Positions 32,065 to 39,983 of a stretch of DNA of 48,512 bases are shown here, one piece after another; position 1 is the first letter of the stretch; every line of letters begins with the position of its first letter. The notes beneath the pieces are model-generated. The model had not been told where the DNA came from. It searched no databases and saw only the letters and a program-made list of their open reading frames with translations. The position numbers were made by a program, and so were the translations under genes. Source of the stretch: a virus. The stretch is taken from positions 1 to 48,512 of the IMG/VR virus record IMGVR_UViG_3300021168_000006; one strand, written 5' to 3'.

Positions 32065-32358
32065 CTATTCCTCCTTTAAGGGACTGCATTTGCCTTCGAG
32101 TACGTCACGTTCGTATTGCCGTAGGTCGTCTCGAAGGCTTCGAATCAAATCGATAACGCCTATACCACCCTGAGCTCGGTATACTTCCGTACCTTCCTTC
32201 TCCATCAAAATTCGATTCTCCCTCACGCGAATAGCGTCAAGCCACTCACTGAAGAGTCGTGCCGCCGGGTCGTCCAGCCAGTTCAGGACCAGCGCCGAGT
32301 GAGCCAGGAGCCTGTCCCGAGGGCTGAGCTCCATTCGGACTTGCTTGGGCTGAGGCAT
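32065..32358 (-). CDS. small hypothetical head protein overlapping the portal end
   Basis: A 97-residue protein with GGAG six bases before ATG 32358. It is charged and helical (LSPRDRLLAHSALVLNWLDDPAARLFSEWL). Its first 113 bases lie over the Pro/Gly-rich tail of the portal gene in another frame. The fold is helical enough to look real; function unknown. Confidence 0.62.
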   Translation of the reverse strand: MPQPKQVRMELSPRDRLLAHSALVLNWLDDPAARLFSEWLDAIRVRENRILMEKEGTEVYRAQGGIGVIDLIRSLRDDLRQYERDVLEGKCSPLKEE

Positions 32359-34150
32359 TTGGAACTCCGTTCTTTAGAGGGTCAGGTACAAGACGGTCGA
32401 CTTCGTCGTGACCAAAGTTCCTGAGCATCTTCTTCATCAAAAGGTTTGAGGCTATCATGACCTCAATGAAGTACTGCTTAACCGCCGGCGGGGTCATCAC
32501 TGATTGCATTGAGCCAAGGAGTTGAGCGACTGTTTGGTAATGCCTCATCATCACCTGCACGAGCATCATATCGTTCTGCTTCTCGACTTCTTTGTTGATG
32601 CTTGCCGACGAGGAGTAACAAGGCAAGCCCATTCGACGTGACGCAATAAGACTCAGTGCTTCTTTAATCTTCTCGGCTTTCTTGCCGAAGAGAGCCAAAC
32701 GGCCTTCGTGGTGTTTGCTATCGGAACCAAACTTGCCGTATTGAAGCGAGATAAGCCTCATCAACCGAACATGAGAATCTCGCATATCCGACACATTAAG
32801 GTCTTTGCGCGAATTACCTTCTTGAAGAAGGCTAAGTGTTCCCATCGCACTATAGATACCACGCTTCGTCTGCCCTCCAGCTCCCATTCCCTGCTGAGGT
32901 GGAGACACTCCACTTCTTCGTTCAGCCAGCTCAAGGAGGAGCCGAAGCTCATCAAGATTGATATTAGAAACATCTCCATGCGCCAAAGGCTCAATCTCTT
33001 TTTCGTCCGCGGGGAGCATTGCAGACGGATAAATGCGATAGCCCTGATGCAGTTTCGAATCGGGATGGACACGCCATACGCGAGTGTTTGCCACAGTCTG
33101 ATTATCGCGATAGCCATTGTAGGTCTCCGACGCCCCCTCTTGGAACATCCACAGCACCTCGGCAAAGCCGTAGCCAGGATACATATCATCGCGGTGAGCC
33201 ATGCGCGCGCCGACGAACCATTCGCTTTCGAAATTGTCGTAAACGACGCGAAGTATCGTGTCCGACTTTTCGTGGTAGGTTGCTATCATCCGTGGAGCAA
33301 ATGATTCGTCGTTATAGCGCCAAGTGACGTAACACTCCCAAACATCCCATTCTTTATGACCGTAAGAAGCCGTTGTCTTCGCGCCGAGCGTTTCTTCCTT
33401 CTCAACCTGCACGGTCGTTGGATTGGTACGGTCGGGAAGGCCAAGGACTTTGTCTACGGCTGTACGGTCGTAGATGTCGGTAAACTTGCGTTCTTCGAGC
33501 TCGTGCTGGAGCATAATACGCTTGTGACACTTGATATCCATATCCTCAAGCGTCTTAGCCATGACTGGGTAGTAGAAAGCGTCGAAGGGAAGCTTCTCAG
33601 GGCGAGGGCCTTCGTAGAGAGTCTTTGTAAGGAAATCACTTACCTTGCCAGAGCCATCTCCACCAGGAATGAGGAAGGAGCGCGTCTTATGCTCCCAAGG
33701 AGACTTAAAGGTTATCGTTCCGTATTTGATACACTCACGGAAGCCCTCGTTGTAGATTCGGTACAAATCAAGCTCGCTCGGCTCAATAGCGACATACTGC
33801 ATGAATTCTTCGTAAGCTTCCTTGAGCTCGTCGGACTCGGTGCCAAAGTCGCCAAGAATCTTGGCTACGATGATAGGCTGTGTTTTGAAGATAGCGGCCA
33901 TTAACTGAGCGTGGAGAGTGTCAGTATGGATAGCGATGAGCGGGATGATCAGATTCGAAGCGTTTTGGAACGGGAACTGACGTTGCTCCTCCGCAGGCCG
34001 AGCCTCGTAAGCCATCCTCCACTTCGTTATCTTTTCTTCATAGAGCTCCCTCATCGAGTCTTTAAGCTCCAAGACCCGTCGCTTGAGGTAGACGGCAAGG
34101 GCCGTTTTCTTCTCCTCAGAGAGCTTCGCGACGATGAGTTCTTCTGGCAT
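32246..34150 (-). CDS. portal protein
   Basis: A 634-residue protein. The helical N-terminus (ELKDSMRELYEEKITKWRMAYEAR) and FPFQNASNLIIPLIAIHTDTLHAQLMAAIFKTQP, then WEHKTRSFLIPG, EWDVWECYVTWRYND, YPGYGFAEVLWMFQEGASETYNGYRDN and a long helical C-terminal part are characteristic of podovirus-type portals. It forms the dodecameric vertex ring for DNA entry and tail attachment. The last 40 residues are a disordered Pro/Gly/Ala tail read in parallel with the next gene. Confidence 0.85.
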   Translation of the reverse strand: MPEELIVAKLSEEKKTALAVYLKRRVLELKDSMRELYEEKITKWRMAYEARPAEEQRQFPFQNASNLIIPLIAIHTDTLHAQLMAAIFKTQPIIVAKILGDFGTESDELKEAYEEFMQYVAIEPSELDLYRIYNEGFRECIKYGTITFKSPWEHKTRSFLIPGGDGSGKVSDFLTKTLYEGPRPEKLPFDAFYYPVMAKTLEDMDIKCHKRIMLQHELEERKFTDIYDRTAVDKVLGLPDRTNPTTVQVEKEETLGAKTTASYGHKEWDVWECYVTWRYNDESFAPRMIATYHEKSDTILRVVYDNFESEWFVGARMAHRDDMYPGYGFAEVLWMFQEGASETYNGYRDNQTVANTRVWRVHPDSKLHQGYRIYPSAMLPADEKEIEPLAHGDVSNINLDELRLLLELAERRSGVSPPQQGMGAGGQTKRGIYSAMGTLSLLQEGNSRKDLNVSDMRDSHVRLMRLISLQYGKFGSDSKHHEGRLALFGKKAEKIKEALSLIASRRMGLPCYSSSASINKEVEKQNDMMLVQVMMRHYQTVAQLLGSMQSVMTPPAVKQYFIEVMIASNLLMKKMLRNFGHDEVDRLVPDPLKNGVPNASAQASPNGAQPSGQAPGSLGAGPELAGRPGGTTLQ

Positions 34151-34321
34151 TTAGAGTGCAAGTAAAGCTTTGATGTCGTCCTTGTTCTTCAAATCCTGAG
34201 CGTCGGCCATCGCAACGAGCTGCTCAGGCGTCATGCCGGCCTGTCCTTTGATTGACTTAATCAAATTGATTGTCTCATCAAGGACTGTCAAACCAAGCTG
34301 AACTGCAAGATTAGGGTCCAT
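34151..34321 (-). CDS. small hypothetical protein, 56 aa
   Basis: ATG 34321 follows GGAAAG. The helical product begins DPNLAVQLGLTVLDETINLIKSI and ends KNKDDIKALLAL; its stop TAA touches the portal start ATG, so portal translation is probably coupled to it. No family recognised. Confidence 0.68.
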   Translation of the reverse strand: MDPNLAVQLGLTVLDETINLIKSIKGQAGMTPEQLVAMADAQDLKNKDDIKALLAL

Positions 34322-34323
34322 GT

Positions 34324-34758
34324 TCACTTTCCTTTCGCACTCGAAACGGCGAGGCTAACACCGTTGATGGCTGTTTGAACGGCCTTGAGAATATTTTCAG
34401 CGTTGGGATCGTTCACGACCTGAGGGGCGGCTTGAGCACAGGAGACAAAGCCATTGGCGATAGGAAGGAATGACTCCACACCCGTCAAGCCGGCGTTGTG
34501 AGCGTCAACAACTGCTTTACGAAACGTCATATTGCAGTCAGTAACGATGTTGAGCACACCAGCGACTTGAGCTTTCTTCTGGTCATTGAGCTTGCCGGTG
34601 CTATAGTATGAAGCGGTTATCTGAATCGCCGAGTGAACGGCGTTTGAAACATCCGCAGAACCCTTCAGCGACGCGGTGTATGGGTCTTTTGGACAGCCAC
34701 TAAGGAGCAGGAGTAGAGGCAGGAGTGCTAGTGCTTGCAGTCGACGTCGTTGTACCAT
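34324..34758 (-). CDS. lipoprotein, possible outer spanin-like subunit
   Basis: A 144-residue protein. The second ATG, 34758, is chosen because GGAGGAACAA precedes it. Residues 1-23 are a basic start plus hydrophobic core ending LLLLSGC, a clean lipobox. The mature part is a helical Ala/Val/Asn-rich domain with two more Cys. It overlaps the TM protein gene by 59 bases in another frame, an arrangement seen in spanin pairs, but it is larger than most outer spanins and could instead be an exclusion lipoprotein. Confidence 0.65.
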   Translation of the reverse strand: MVQRRRLQALALLPLLLLLSGCPKDPYTASLKGSADVSNAVHSAIQITASYYSTGKLNDQKKAQVAGVLNIVTDCNMTFRKAVVDAHNAGLTGVESFLPIANGFVSCAQAAPQVVNDPNAENILKAVQTAINGVSLAVSSAKGK

Positions 34759-34957
34759 TTGTTCCTCCATTTTTCCAAGGAAGTCTCGAGGCCTGAGTAA
34801 GACCGATATAAGCTCCGAGAACTGTTGTAATCGTTTGCTCGAACCAAGCTACAACCTTATCGTCGGACTTATCTTGGAACCACATCAACACTCCAACAAG
34901 TAGAACGATAAGAAAGACCAAGCAAAGATTGTCGAACTTCGTTTTTACAAAGTCCAT
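34700..34957 (-). CDS. small membrane protein, holin- or spanin-like
   Basis: An 85-residue protein with CAGGAAT before ATG 34957. One strong membrane helix (LCLVFLIVLLVGVLMWF), a short charged loop, a second weaker helix (TTVLGAYIGLTQ), and a Thr/Ser/Pro tail that is probably disordered. With the overlapping lipoprotein gene it makes a compact membrane-active pair. Confidence 0.65.
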   Translation of the reverse strand: MDFVKTKFDNLCLVFLIVLLVGVLMWFQDKSDDKVVAWFEQTITTVLGAYIGLTQASRLPWKNGGTNGTTTSTASTSTPASTPAP

Positions 34958-34974
34958 AGATTCCTGACGCCTCC

Positions 34975-35280
34975 TTAGGCGCCGGGTGTAGTAGGGACCA
35001 GAGCTTGCAACGCCGCCTGCGACGCAGCAATACTTGTTTGGCTAGACGCAAGCGAGGTGTTTACAGAGTCAAGCGTCGCTTGGTCCACAATCTGTGTTAC
35101 CCCACCCTTGAGCGAAGCTACCAACGTCTCGATTGCCGACGCAGTTGCGGCTAAGGAGTTCGCTGCCGAAGCCAACGAAGTTGCAACCGCAACCAACTCT
35201 GCTTGTGTAGACATCTGTTTCCTCCAAATCAAAAGTTGGACTAGAAAGAATAGTCCGAAAAGTGTGTAAACGACATTCAA
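34975..35280 (-). CDS. membrane-anchored coiled-coil protein with a second internal start
   Basis: From TTG 35280, which overlaps the terminase stop (TTGA), the product is 101 residues with an N-terminal membrane helix (VVYTLFGLFFLVQLLIW) and an Ala/Ser/Thr/Gln-rich coiled region. A very strong TGGAGGAAACAG precedes an internal ATG at 35214 that would give a 79-residue soluble form. Both may be made, as with dual-start holins, or the internal start may be the only one. Role unknown. Confidence 0.62.
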   Translation of the reverse strand: MNVVYTLFGLFFLVQLLIWRKQMSTQAELVAVATSLASAANSLAATASAIETLVASLKGGVTQIVDQATLDSVNTSLASSQTSIAASQAALQALVPTTPGA

Positions 35281-36962
35281 TGTACCCTCACCGAGTAAGG
35301 AGAGTTAACCCTCATCGCAGCACGCTGGTTCGCACCAAGCAGCGCTGCGTATTGCTCGTAGCGCTGAGGCGCCTTGATAAGCTGAGGCATGTAGGCAAGA
35401 GCGTCCAGCAAATCAACGAAGCGCCCCTTCGGGAACGTCGTGTACTCTCCAAGAAACTCCTGATGCTTCTTCTGGGCGAAGAACCGTTCGTCCTCAAAGA
35501 TAGGAGCCAGGACGTTGCGAATACGGAACTCTTTCTTTCGAGTAAGCTCTCCATCCTGCCCTTCAACCTCACCACGAAGTTCGATGATAGAAAGGGACTG
35601 GCCCTTCATCTTCGCCATCGTTTGGATATGATGTCCGATGTACTTCTGTGCGGCGATGGTTTCCAATCCGAGCTTACGAAGTCCCCACACTCCGGCGAGG
35701 CGAAAGAGCTCGTTGTAGAACTCGTCATAGCCGCTCGCTTTGAGGAAGTAGTCAAGGAGGTAGTAGTTGTTATCAGCTGAAAGCCCAACGATAGGAACTG
35801 CATGACGGCAACGGCCCATTCCCTGATTCCCGGAGTGGTTCGGGTCGGCGGTCATGCCGAGACGAAGGTGGGAGACGGGAAAGTCTTTGAAGACTCGTCC
35901 GTCCTTGGCATGATGACGAATCATCTTCTTAAAGCCGTTCTTTTCGTTTGGCTCCTCGATATAGAACCAATTAAGCCAAGGCTCTTTGAAGTCTGCATTC
36001 TCGGGGGCGGCGGGGTTGTTGAGGAATTGACAGGAGAAGTTGTAGTTACGAAGGCGAGCCTTCCAACGCATTAGCTTCTCGAAGCTGAACTCTTCGGGAA
36101 AGATAGGCTGGTCGGTTGGGTGAGCGTCGCAGCATCCACCGAGCGCAGAGTGGGTTACGATGTTGAACCAAGGCTCATGCTCTCGTATGTGCGAGTTGAG
36201 GTCGGTGTAAGACCACCGATTGCCGACAACGAACTCGTCGTTTTCGTGTGTTGCTGAGGAGGGGTTCTCAAACGCACCGACAAGGAGTTGATGATACTCT
36301 ATCGTTTTCTCCATGATGCTAACTGACTCAATGGCCTTACGACCAACGAGGTCGTCCTGGACAAGGAGTCCGTCGTAGTGCCTTGACTGAAGCGCACCAC
36401 CCACCCCCAAGAAGTCGAAGGTTCCTTCGCCATGCGAAGAAGCGCCGGGCGTCCGTTTATGATGCAACGAATAGTTGGACCAAGTACAAGAGGAATCAGG
36501 GAGTATCTCTGGGAAGAGCACTCGGAAAATCGCGTTTGAGCCGTAGTGACCACTTATCCTTGAGCCGAGCTTCGAAGCGTTCGTAATGTTCTCCGCTACG
36601 AGTAAGTTGCGACTATCGCGTCGATGCATACGACGCATGAAGGCGATGAAATCGTCACCGTACCCGTTCTGTCGAAAGACATCTTCGTCACGATTGTCGA
36701 ACGGCAAAGAGCGCCACATGGGAAAGCCCTCACTACAAATCGTGGATTTGAAGTGGTCGCGTGGTAGCTCGTAGACGTCTTTGAGATGATCGCGTTCAAG
36801 ACTCTTACACCAATTCTTGTGAAGGCCCTCGGTAAGGCGCTTCCTTCCCAGAGTGTTCTTAACAAAGTAGAACAAGCTGCCAAGAGCATTCATACGCATC
36901 TTCGACAACTTAACGTCGTTAGCGTCGGAAGAAAGAATCTGAACTGGAGCGAAGCTTTGCAT
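35277..36962 (-). CDS. terminase large subunit
   Basis: 561 residues from ATG 36962, chosen because it overlaps the upstream stop (TAATG); a GTG at 36992 would extend it by 10 residues. The ATPase shows a variant Walker A LPRDHFKST (PRDHFKST at 67-74) and Walker B DGLLVQDDLVG. The RNase H-like nuclease shows GMTADPNHSG and, near the end, RFVDLLDALAYM with acidic residues in the expected places. It packages DNA through the portal. Confidence 0.85.
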   Translation of the reverse strand: MQSFAPVQILSSDANDVKLSKMRMNALGSLFYFVKNTLGRKRLTEGLHKNWCKSLERDHLKDVYELPRDHFKSTICSEGFPMWRSLPFDNRDEDVFRQNGYGDDFIAFMRRMHRRDSRNLLVAENITNASKLGSRISGHYGSNAIFRVLFPEILPDSSCTWSNYSLHHKRTPGASSHGEGTFDFLGVGGALQSRHYDGLLVQDDLVGRKAIESVSIMEKTIEYHQLLVGAFENPSSATHENDEFVVGNRWSYTDLNSHIREHEPWFNIVTHSALGGCCDAHPTDQPIFPEEFSFEKLMRWKARLRNYNFSCQFLNNPAAPENADFKEPWLNWFYIEEPNEKNGFKKMIRHHAKDGRVFKDFPVSHLRLGMTADPNHSGNQGMGRCRHAVPIVGLSADNNYYLLDYFLKASGYDEFYNELFRLAGVWGLRKLGLETIAAQKYIGHHIQTMAKMKGQSLSIIELRGEVEGQDGELTRKKEFRIRNVLAPIFEDERFFAQKKHQEFLGEYTTFPKGRFVDLLDALAYMPQLIKAPQRYEQYAALLGANQRAAMRVNSPYSVRVH

Positions 36963-37159
36963 TATCGTTGGGCGAAGCTCTTCCTCCGACACATCGCATC
37001 ACGACGCTTTGCAGGAATCTCTTTCGATGCAAAGCTATCGGTTATAGGATAATCTCGGGGTTGCGCTGACAAACCGTTCGCGCCTTCGCCAGAACGCTTC
37101 GGACGGTTGGGCTTTCCTGTTCGAGTTTTGGGTTGAGCGCTCGGTGTTGCAAAGCCCAT
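36962..37159 (-). CDS. small basic hypothetical protein
   Basis: A 65-residue protein with AAGGAGC before ATG 37159. It is rich in Lys, Arg, Pro and Gln with no hydrophobic core; probably disordered and nucleic-acid-binding. Its stop overlaps the terminase start, giving translational coupling. Confidence 0.62.
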   Translation of the reverse strand: MGFATPSAQPKTRTGKPNRPKRSGEGANGLSAQPRDYPITDSFASKEIPAKRRDAMCRRKSFAQR

Positions 37160-37160
37160 A

Positions 37161-37349
37161 TTAAGCTCCTTGACCCCACTTACCGATACCGCGAGGGTTC
37201 GTCGTTCCGTTGACGCCTACCGAGGCTCCAAAGCCAGGAGTCTGTTGGGCGGTGGGGAGGGCAGGGGCGGAGCCACCAGACTTCGCACCGCCTCCCTTAC
37301 TTCGCAACGTACCTAAAGCTCCGAGTGCTTTGCCTATCCAGCTTGCCAT
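37161..37349 (-). CDS. small Gly/Ala-rich hypothetical protein
   Basis: A 62-residue protein with GAGGTG before ATG 37349. After a short helix (ASWIGKALGALGTL) it is a low-complexity Gly/Ser/Pro/Gln chain. One base separates it from the next gene. It resembles small virion proteins; function unknown. Confidence 0.55.
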   Translation of the reverse strand: MASWIGKALGALGTLRSKGGGAKSGGSAPALPTAQQTPGFGASVGVNGTTNPRGIGKWGQGA

Positions 37350-37436
37350 TTGACACCTCGTACCATACGGCTGCTTTCGGCTGCCTTCGCTTCGCTTCGG
37401 CCGCCTTCAAACCGCAGCCGGACAGCCTCGCCCACT

Positions 37437-37565
37437 TGACCACAAGGTTGTGCCGAACAGCCTCAATGCCTTTAGTCGGATAACGCCTTGTGGTCAGCAC
37501 GGGCACCGGAGCGAGCTGTCAGACCGCCTTCCCGGTTTTGCACTGTTATGTCGCTATCCGACTAA
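37437..37565. ncRNA. interleaved inverted repeats, possible pseudoknot RNA element
   Basis: Two perfect 11-bp inverted repeats interlock: TGACCACAAGG (37437-37447) with 37486-37496, and TTAGTCGGATA (37472-37482) with 37555-37565. The left arm of the second lies in the loop of the first, the order of a pseudoknot. It fills the 212-base gap between the small terminase gene and the 37349 gene on the minus transcript. It could be an RNA fold, a terminator variant, or a DNA site such as pac/cos. Confidence 0.55.
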
Positions 37566-38035
37566 TTCAGTTTCCCTTTATCGACATACGTCGATGCAAT
37601 CTTGTTACCTTCGGTTGCCGCCGCATCCAGAACCGCCGCCGGCACTCCCGGAGCAACTGCTTCCTCCGACGCCGTGGCGGGGAGGGTTCTGTCAGGATCG
37701 CGGTCCAGTATTTCCTTCGCAGCCGCGAACGCAGTTCGCATATCTCGTCTTTGAGTCACAGCGTCCACCAAAAACCTCACCGCGGCGGGAACCGCTTGGC
37801 GGAGTTCCTCATGGATAAGGTTTACCTTTCCTTTGAGCGCAGCATCCATCGCCGTTAGATGACCGTTCATCAGAGCGGCTTCGTAGTCTTGGTATTCTTG
37901 GGTAGCGAGTAGTTGTGCCAGCCCAGAGACTGTCATATGCATCTCTTGGGCAATCATCTTGTCAGAGACACCGGCGATGCGCCAGCGAGCTATCTGGGGA
38001 ATTTTGATGTTACGGATTTTGAGGGTGAATGGCAT
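37562..38035 (-). CDS. putative terminase small subunit
   Basis: 157 residues from ATG 38035, which overlaps the upstream stop. Residues 12-45 (IPQIARWRIAGVSDKMIAQEMHMTVSGLAQLLAT, in pieces) form a helix-turn-helix, followed by YQDYEAALMNGHLTAMDAAL and a long helical oligomerisation region; this is the plan of small terminases. The Ala/Pro-rich tail is flexible. It would bind the packaging site; the adjoining repeat-rich gap is a candidate site. Confidence 0.65.
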   Translation of the reverse strand: MPFTLKIRNIKIPQIARWRIAGVSDKMIAQEMHMTVSGLAQLLATQEYQDYEAALMNGHLTAMDAALKGKVNLIHEELRQAVPAAVRFLVDAVTQRRDMRTAFAAAKEILDRDPDRTLPATASEEAVAPGVPAAVLDAAATEGNKIASTYVDKGKLN

Positions 38036-38283
38036 TAGTCGTCTCGATGCTCGCTGTTGAAGTCCTGAAAAAGCCATTGCTTTGCCATGTCGAGAAGCCA
38101 ATTAATCTTCGACATAGTAACGTCGTCCTGCGTGATAACTCCTCCTGTTGAGGATTTATTATCCTCATGAGTCTCGTAAAGAATGATTACGTGACTCATC
38201 TTGTCAGCGCTTTCCATTGCATGCATCAACGTGTCGGTTACTGTCTTGCCGGCATCGAGGCGCTGTATCTTCACTTCGGCCAC
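38035..38283 (-). CDS. hypothetical protein, 82 aa
   Basis: Starts at GTG 38283 with a weak ribosome site. Charged alpha/beta sequence (MSHVIILYETHEDNKSS...MSKINWLLDMAKQWLFQDF). Not recognised. Its stop overlaps the small terminase start. Confidence 0.58.
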   Translation of the reverse strand: MAEVKIQRLDAGKTVTDTLMHAMESADKMSHVIILYETHEDNKSSTGGVITQDDVTMSKINWLLDMAKQWLFQDFNSEHRDD

Positions 38284-38297
38284 GGCTACTGAACCTA

Positions 38298-38507
38298 CTA
38301 CTTAGTCACAGCCGCTGGTGGCGCGGCGGGCGGTTGGGCCGACGGTGTCGCGGGAACTAGCTGTGGTCCGTTCTGCTTCTTCGCAGCGATAGCCGCTTGA
38401 ACCTCCTGAGGTTTGTGGCTGTCGCAGGCCGGGTTCGGGTTTCGTTGCCAGTCCTCTCGGTGGGAGCCAGCTCCACAAACGACACAGTTCTTAACTTCAG
38501 AAGCCAT
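38298..38507 (-). CDS. small zinc-finger-like protein, first gene of the minus operon
   Basis: A 69-residue protein with GGAGGTTGGT before ATG 38507. NCVVCGAGSHREDW and a downstream CDSH give a possible Cys/His metal site; the tail is Pro/Ala-rich. It follows the best minus-strand promoter by 38 bases, so it is the first gene of the morphogenesis transcript. Confidence 0.65.
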   Translation of the reverse strand: MASEVKNCVVCGAGSHREDWQRNPNPACDSHKPQEVQAAIAAKKQNGPQLVPATPSAQPPAAPPAAVTK

Positions 38508-38532
38508 ACCAACCTCCTGTACGAAGTACACT

Positions 38533-38547
38533 ACGACTGCAAGTCGT
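38533..38547. promoter_or_regulatory. operator-like palindrome at the morphogenesis promoter
   Basis: ACGACT, GCA, AGTCGT: perfect 6-bp arms spanning the predicted transcription start of the minus operon. It may be an operator or a leader hairpin. Confidence 0.5.
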
Positions 38548-38551
38548 GACC

Positions 38552-38580
38552 AGCATACCACAACGGCGCGGGTTTGTAAA
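38552..38580 (-). promoter_or_regulatory. sigma70-like promoter of the morphogenesis operon
   Basis: On the minus strand TTTACA (38575-38580), a 17-base spacer ending TGG, and TATGCT (38552-38557) form a good promoter with an extended -10. Transcription would start near 38545, 38 bases before the first gene. Confidence 0.65.
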
Positions 38581-38954
38581 GGGGTGTAACTTGTTGTAAG
38601 AAAACGACTTACGATGATTCTTAATAAGTGGGAAACTGCCTTCCCGACTCAGTGACAGGACGAAACGAGGCTATTGTTACTTTTGTTAACGAAGGCAAAA
38701 GTCGTGAAATTCCAAAAAAATTTTTTGCGCTCCTAATACTCCTCCTCGTCACCGACCTCGTTTTGAGCCCTGGGTGGGCTTCGCCTTTCCTTCGCCGTCC
38801 CAAGCCGAACACTATATATGAGTACAGGTAGTACGACCACAATCCAGCGATGTATAACTTACTGTACGTCGCGTGTGGTCGGCTTGTGCGACACAACATC
38901 GCGCTCTCTGCGAGACATACTTCGTTGTATGAAGTGTCTTAGAGGAGAAACGCT
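38581..38954. other. divergent control region between the two arms
   Basis: 374 bases without a gene. It holds palindrome site 6 (38676-38690), an A7T6 tract near 38715, an 8-bp inverted repeat (38834-38841 with 38874-38881, CGACCACA/TGTGGTCG), and a hairpin ACTTC/GAAGT at about 38919-38935 just before the ribosome site of the 38955 gene. No plus-strand promoter was convincing, though TATATA near 38810 is a candidate -10. Confidence 0.55.
38676..38690. repeat. dispersed palindrome site 6
   Basis: GTTACT, TTT, GTTAAC in the divergent region; the left half has two mismatches. Confidence 0.5.
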
Positions 38955-39341
38955 ATGTCATCTAACGGTCAAGTAGTTGCAGGTATGTCGGCAGTTGCGA
39001 CGAATGCAGGCACGATTGTAGAAGTGCCAGACCTGAAGGTTCCGACGAATCGTATCTACAACTTCGTCACGACCTACAGAAAGGACTACTTCGAAGATCA
39101 CTCGCTTGACTGGTGTCTCGACGAAATCATCACACGTGGTATCGCTGAGATAACCCGCCAAGTCAAGACCGCACGCAAGGTCGCTATCGACAAAGCCTCT
39201 GGCTCGTTGCTTAAGGAGTTCAACCTATCTCCGAGCGATGCCAAGAAGCTATTGCTCGACATGCTCGCGAAGCAAAAGGCAGAGGCGAACGCGGCGCAAG
39301 CGGCGAAGCCGAACGGCACGACTGCGAAGCAAGCTTCGTAA
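38955..39341 (+). CDS. hypothetical protein, 128 aa
   Basis: AGAGGAGAAA precedes ATG 38955. The middle (RIYNFVTTYRKDYFEDHSLDWCLDEIITRGIAEITRQVKTARK, in pieces) is charged and helical; the tail is Ala/Lys-rich. As the first gene of the right plus arm it may be expressed early. No family recognised. Confidence 0.65.
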   Translation: MSSNGQVVAGMSAVATNAGTIVEVPDLKVPTNRIYNFVTTYRKDYFEDHSLDWCLDEIITRGIAEITRQVKTARKVAIDKASGSLLKEFNLSPSDAKKLLLDMLAKQKAEANAAQAAKPNGTTAKQAS

Positions 39342-39656
39342 GAACGAACCTGCAAGGCGAAACGTGTATCGCGCAAAGCGCGAAGCGCGTCTCGCAGATG
39401 GCGCGATGTTTGTCAGAGAAAATAAAACGTAACTATGTTGCACGCTCATGCTCAATCACAAGTGTAAGTTAAGTGTGAGCGTAAGCAAGGACGGGCGCAA
39501 GTAACCGTAATTTCTCTCTGAAATATATTTTTTTTATTACAGATAATTTAGTGTTGCACACGCTCACTCAGTTTACACTTACGTTTGAGACTGAGCGTGC
39601 AACAGGATTGCACACGGTTGTGTGTTATTGTCTGTAGTAGAGAGGAGGCTTTGTCT
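39342..39656 (+). other. 315-base noncoding region, AT-rich core in nested inverted repeats
   Basis: A 13-bp perfect inverted repeat (TGTTGCACGCTCA at 39436-39448, inverse at 39592-39604) encloses an 8-bp one (AAGTGTAA 39460-39467, inverse 39573-39580), around an AT-rich stretch with a T8 run (about 39520-39550). A third, split copy of the outer arm at 39552-39566 can pair with the right arm instead. It is a candidate replication origin or strong regulatory structure. Confidence 0.55.
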
Positions 39657-39980
39657 ATGACTGGCTCTAACAACGACCGTAAGGTCGTGCGAACGCCTAT
39701 TCAGCGTGCCGCTATCGCGTTGGTGCGAAGAGAGATGCGTGAGTATGACTCGCTATCGCGTCGCTCACGTATCGTCGTCGAACCGCCGAGAGTGAATCTA
39801 CTCGACGTGATTGCTCAAGAGAAGCTCGCTCATCACGAGCACGGTACACGAAGTTGCGCTCATGGCTCTGCGTTGCATGAACCTTGTGCGATGTGCGAAC
39901 GCACTGAGCAAGACTGTCAAGCGTATCGCGTAGCGGCGACGCAGCGTATCAAGGATTTGTTATCTCAATTAGGAGAGTGA
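39657..39980 (+). CDS. small Cys/His-containing hypothetical protein
   Basis: 107 residues; ATG 39657 is preferred for AGAGGAGG upstream. After a basic N-terminus, the segment from HHEHGTRSCAHGSALHEPCAMCERTEQDC has spaced Cys and His that could bind zinc. Function unknown. Confidence 0.62.
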   Translation: MTGSNNDRKVVRTPIQRAAIALVRREMREYDSLSRRSRIVVEPPRVNLLDVIAQEKLAHHEHGTRSCAHGSALHEPCAMCERTEQDCQAYRVAATQRIKDLLSQLGE

Positions 39981-39983
39981 ATC

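Noticed and set aside
36962-36992. Terminase start at GTG 36992
   Set aside because: ATG 36962 overlaps the upstream stop, which better fits coupling; the GTG has no clear ribosome site.
39342-39656. CRISPR-like repeats
   Set aside because: The repeats are inverted and few; there is no regular repeat-spacer array.
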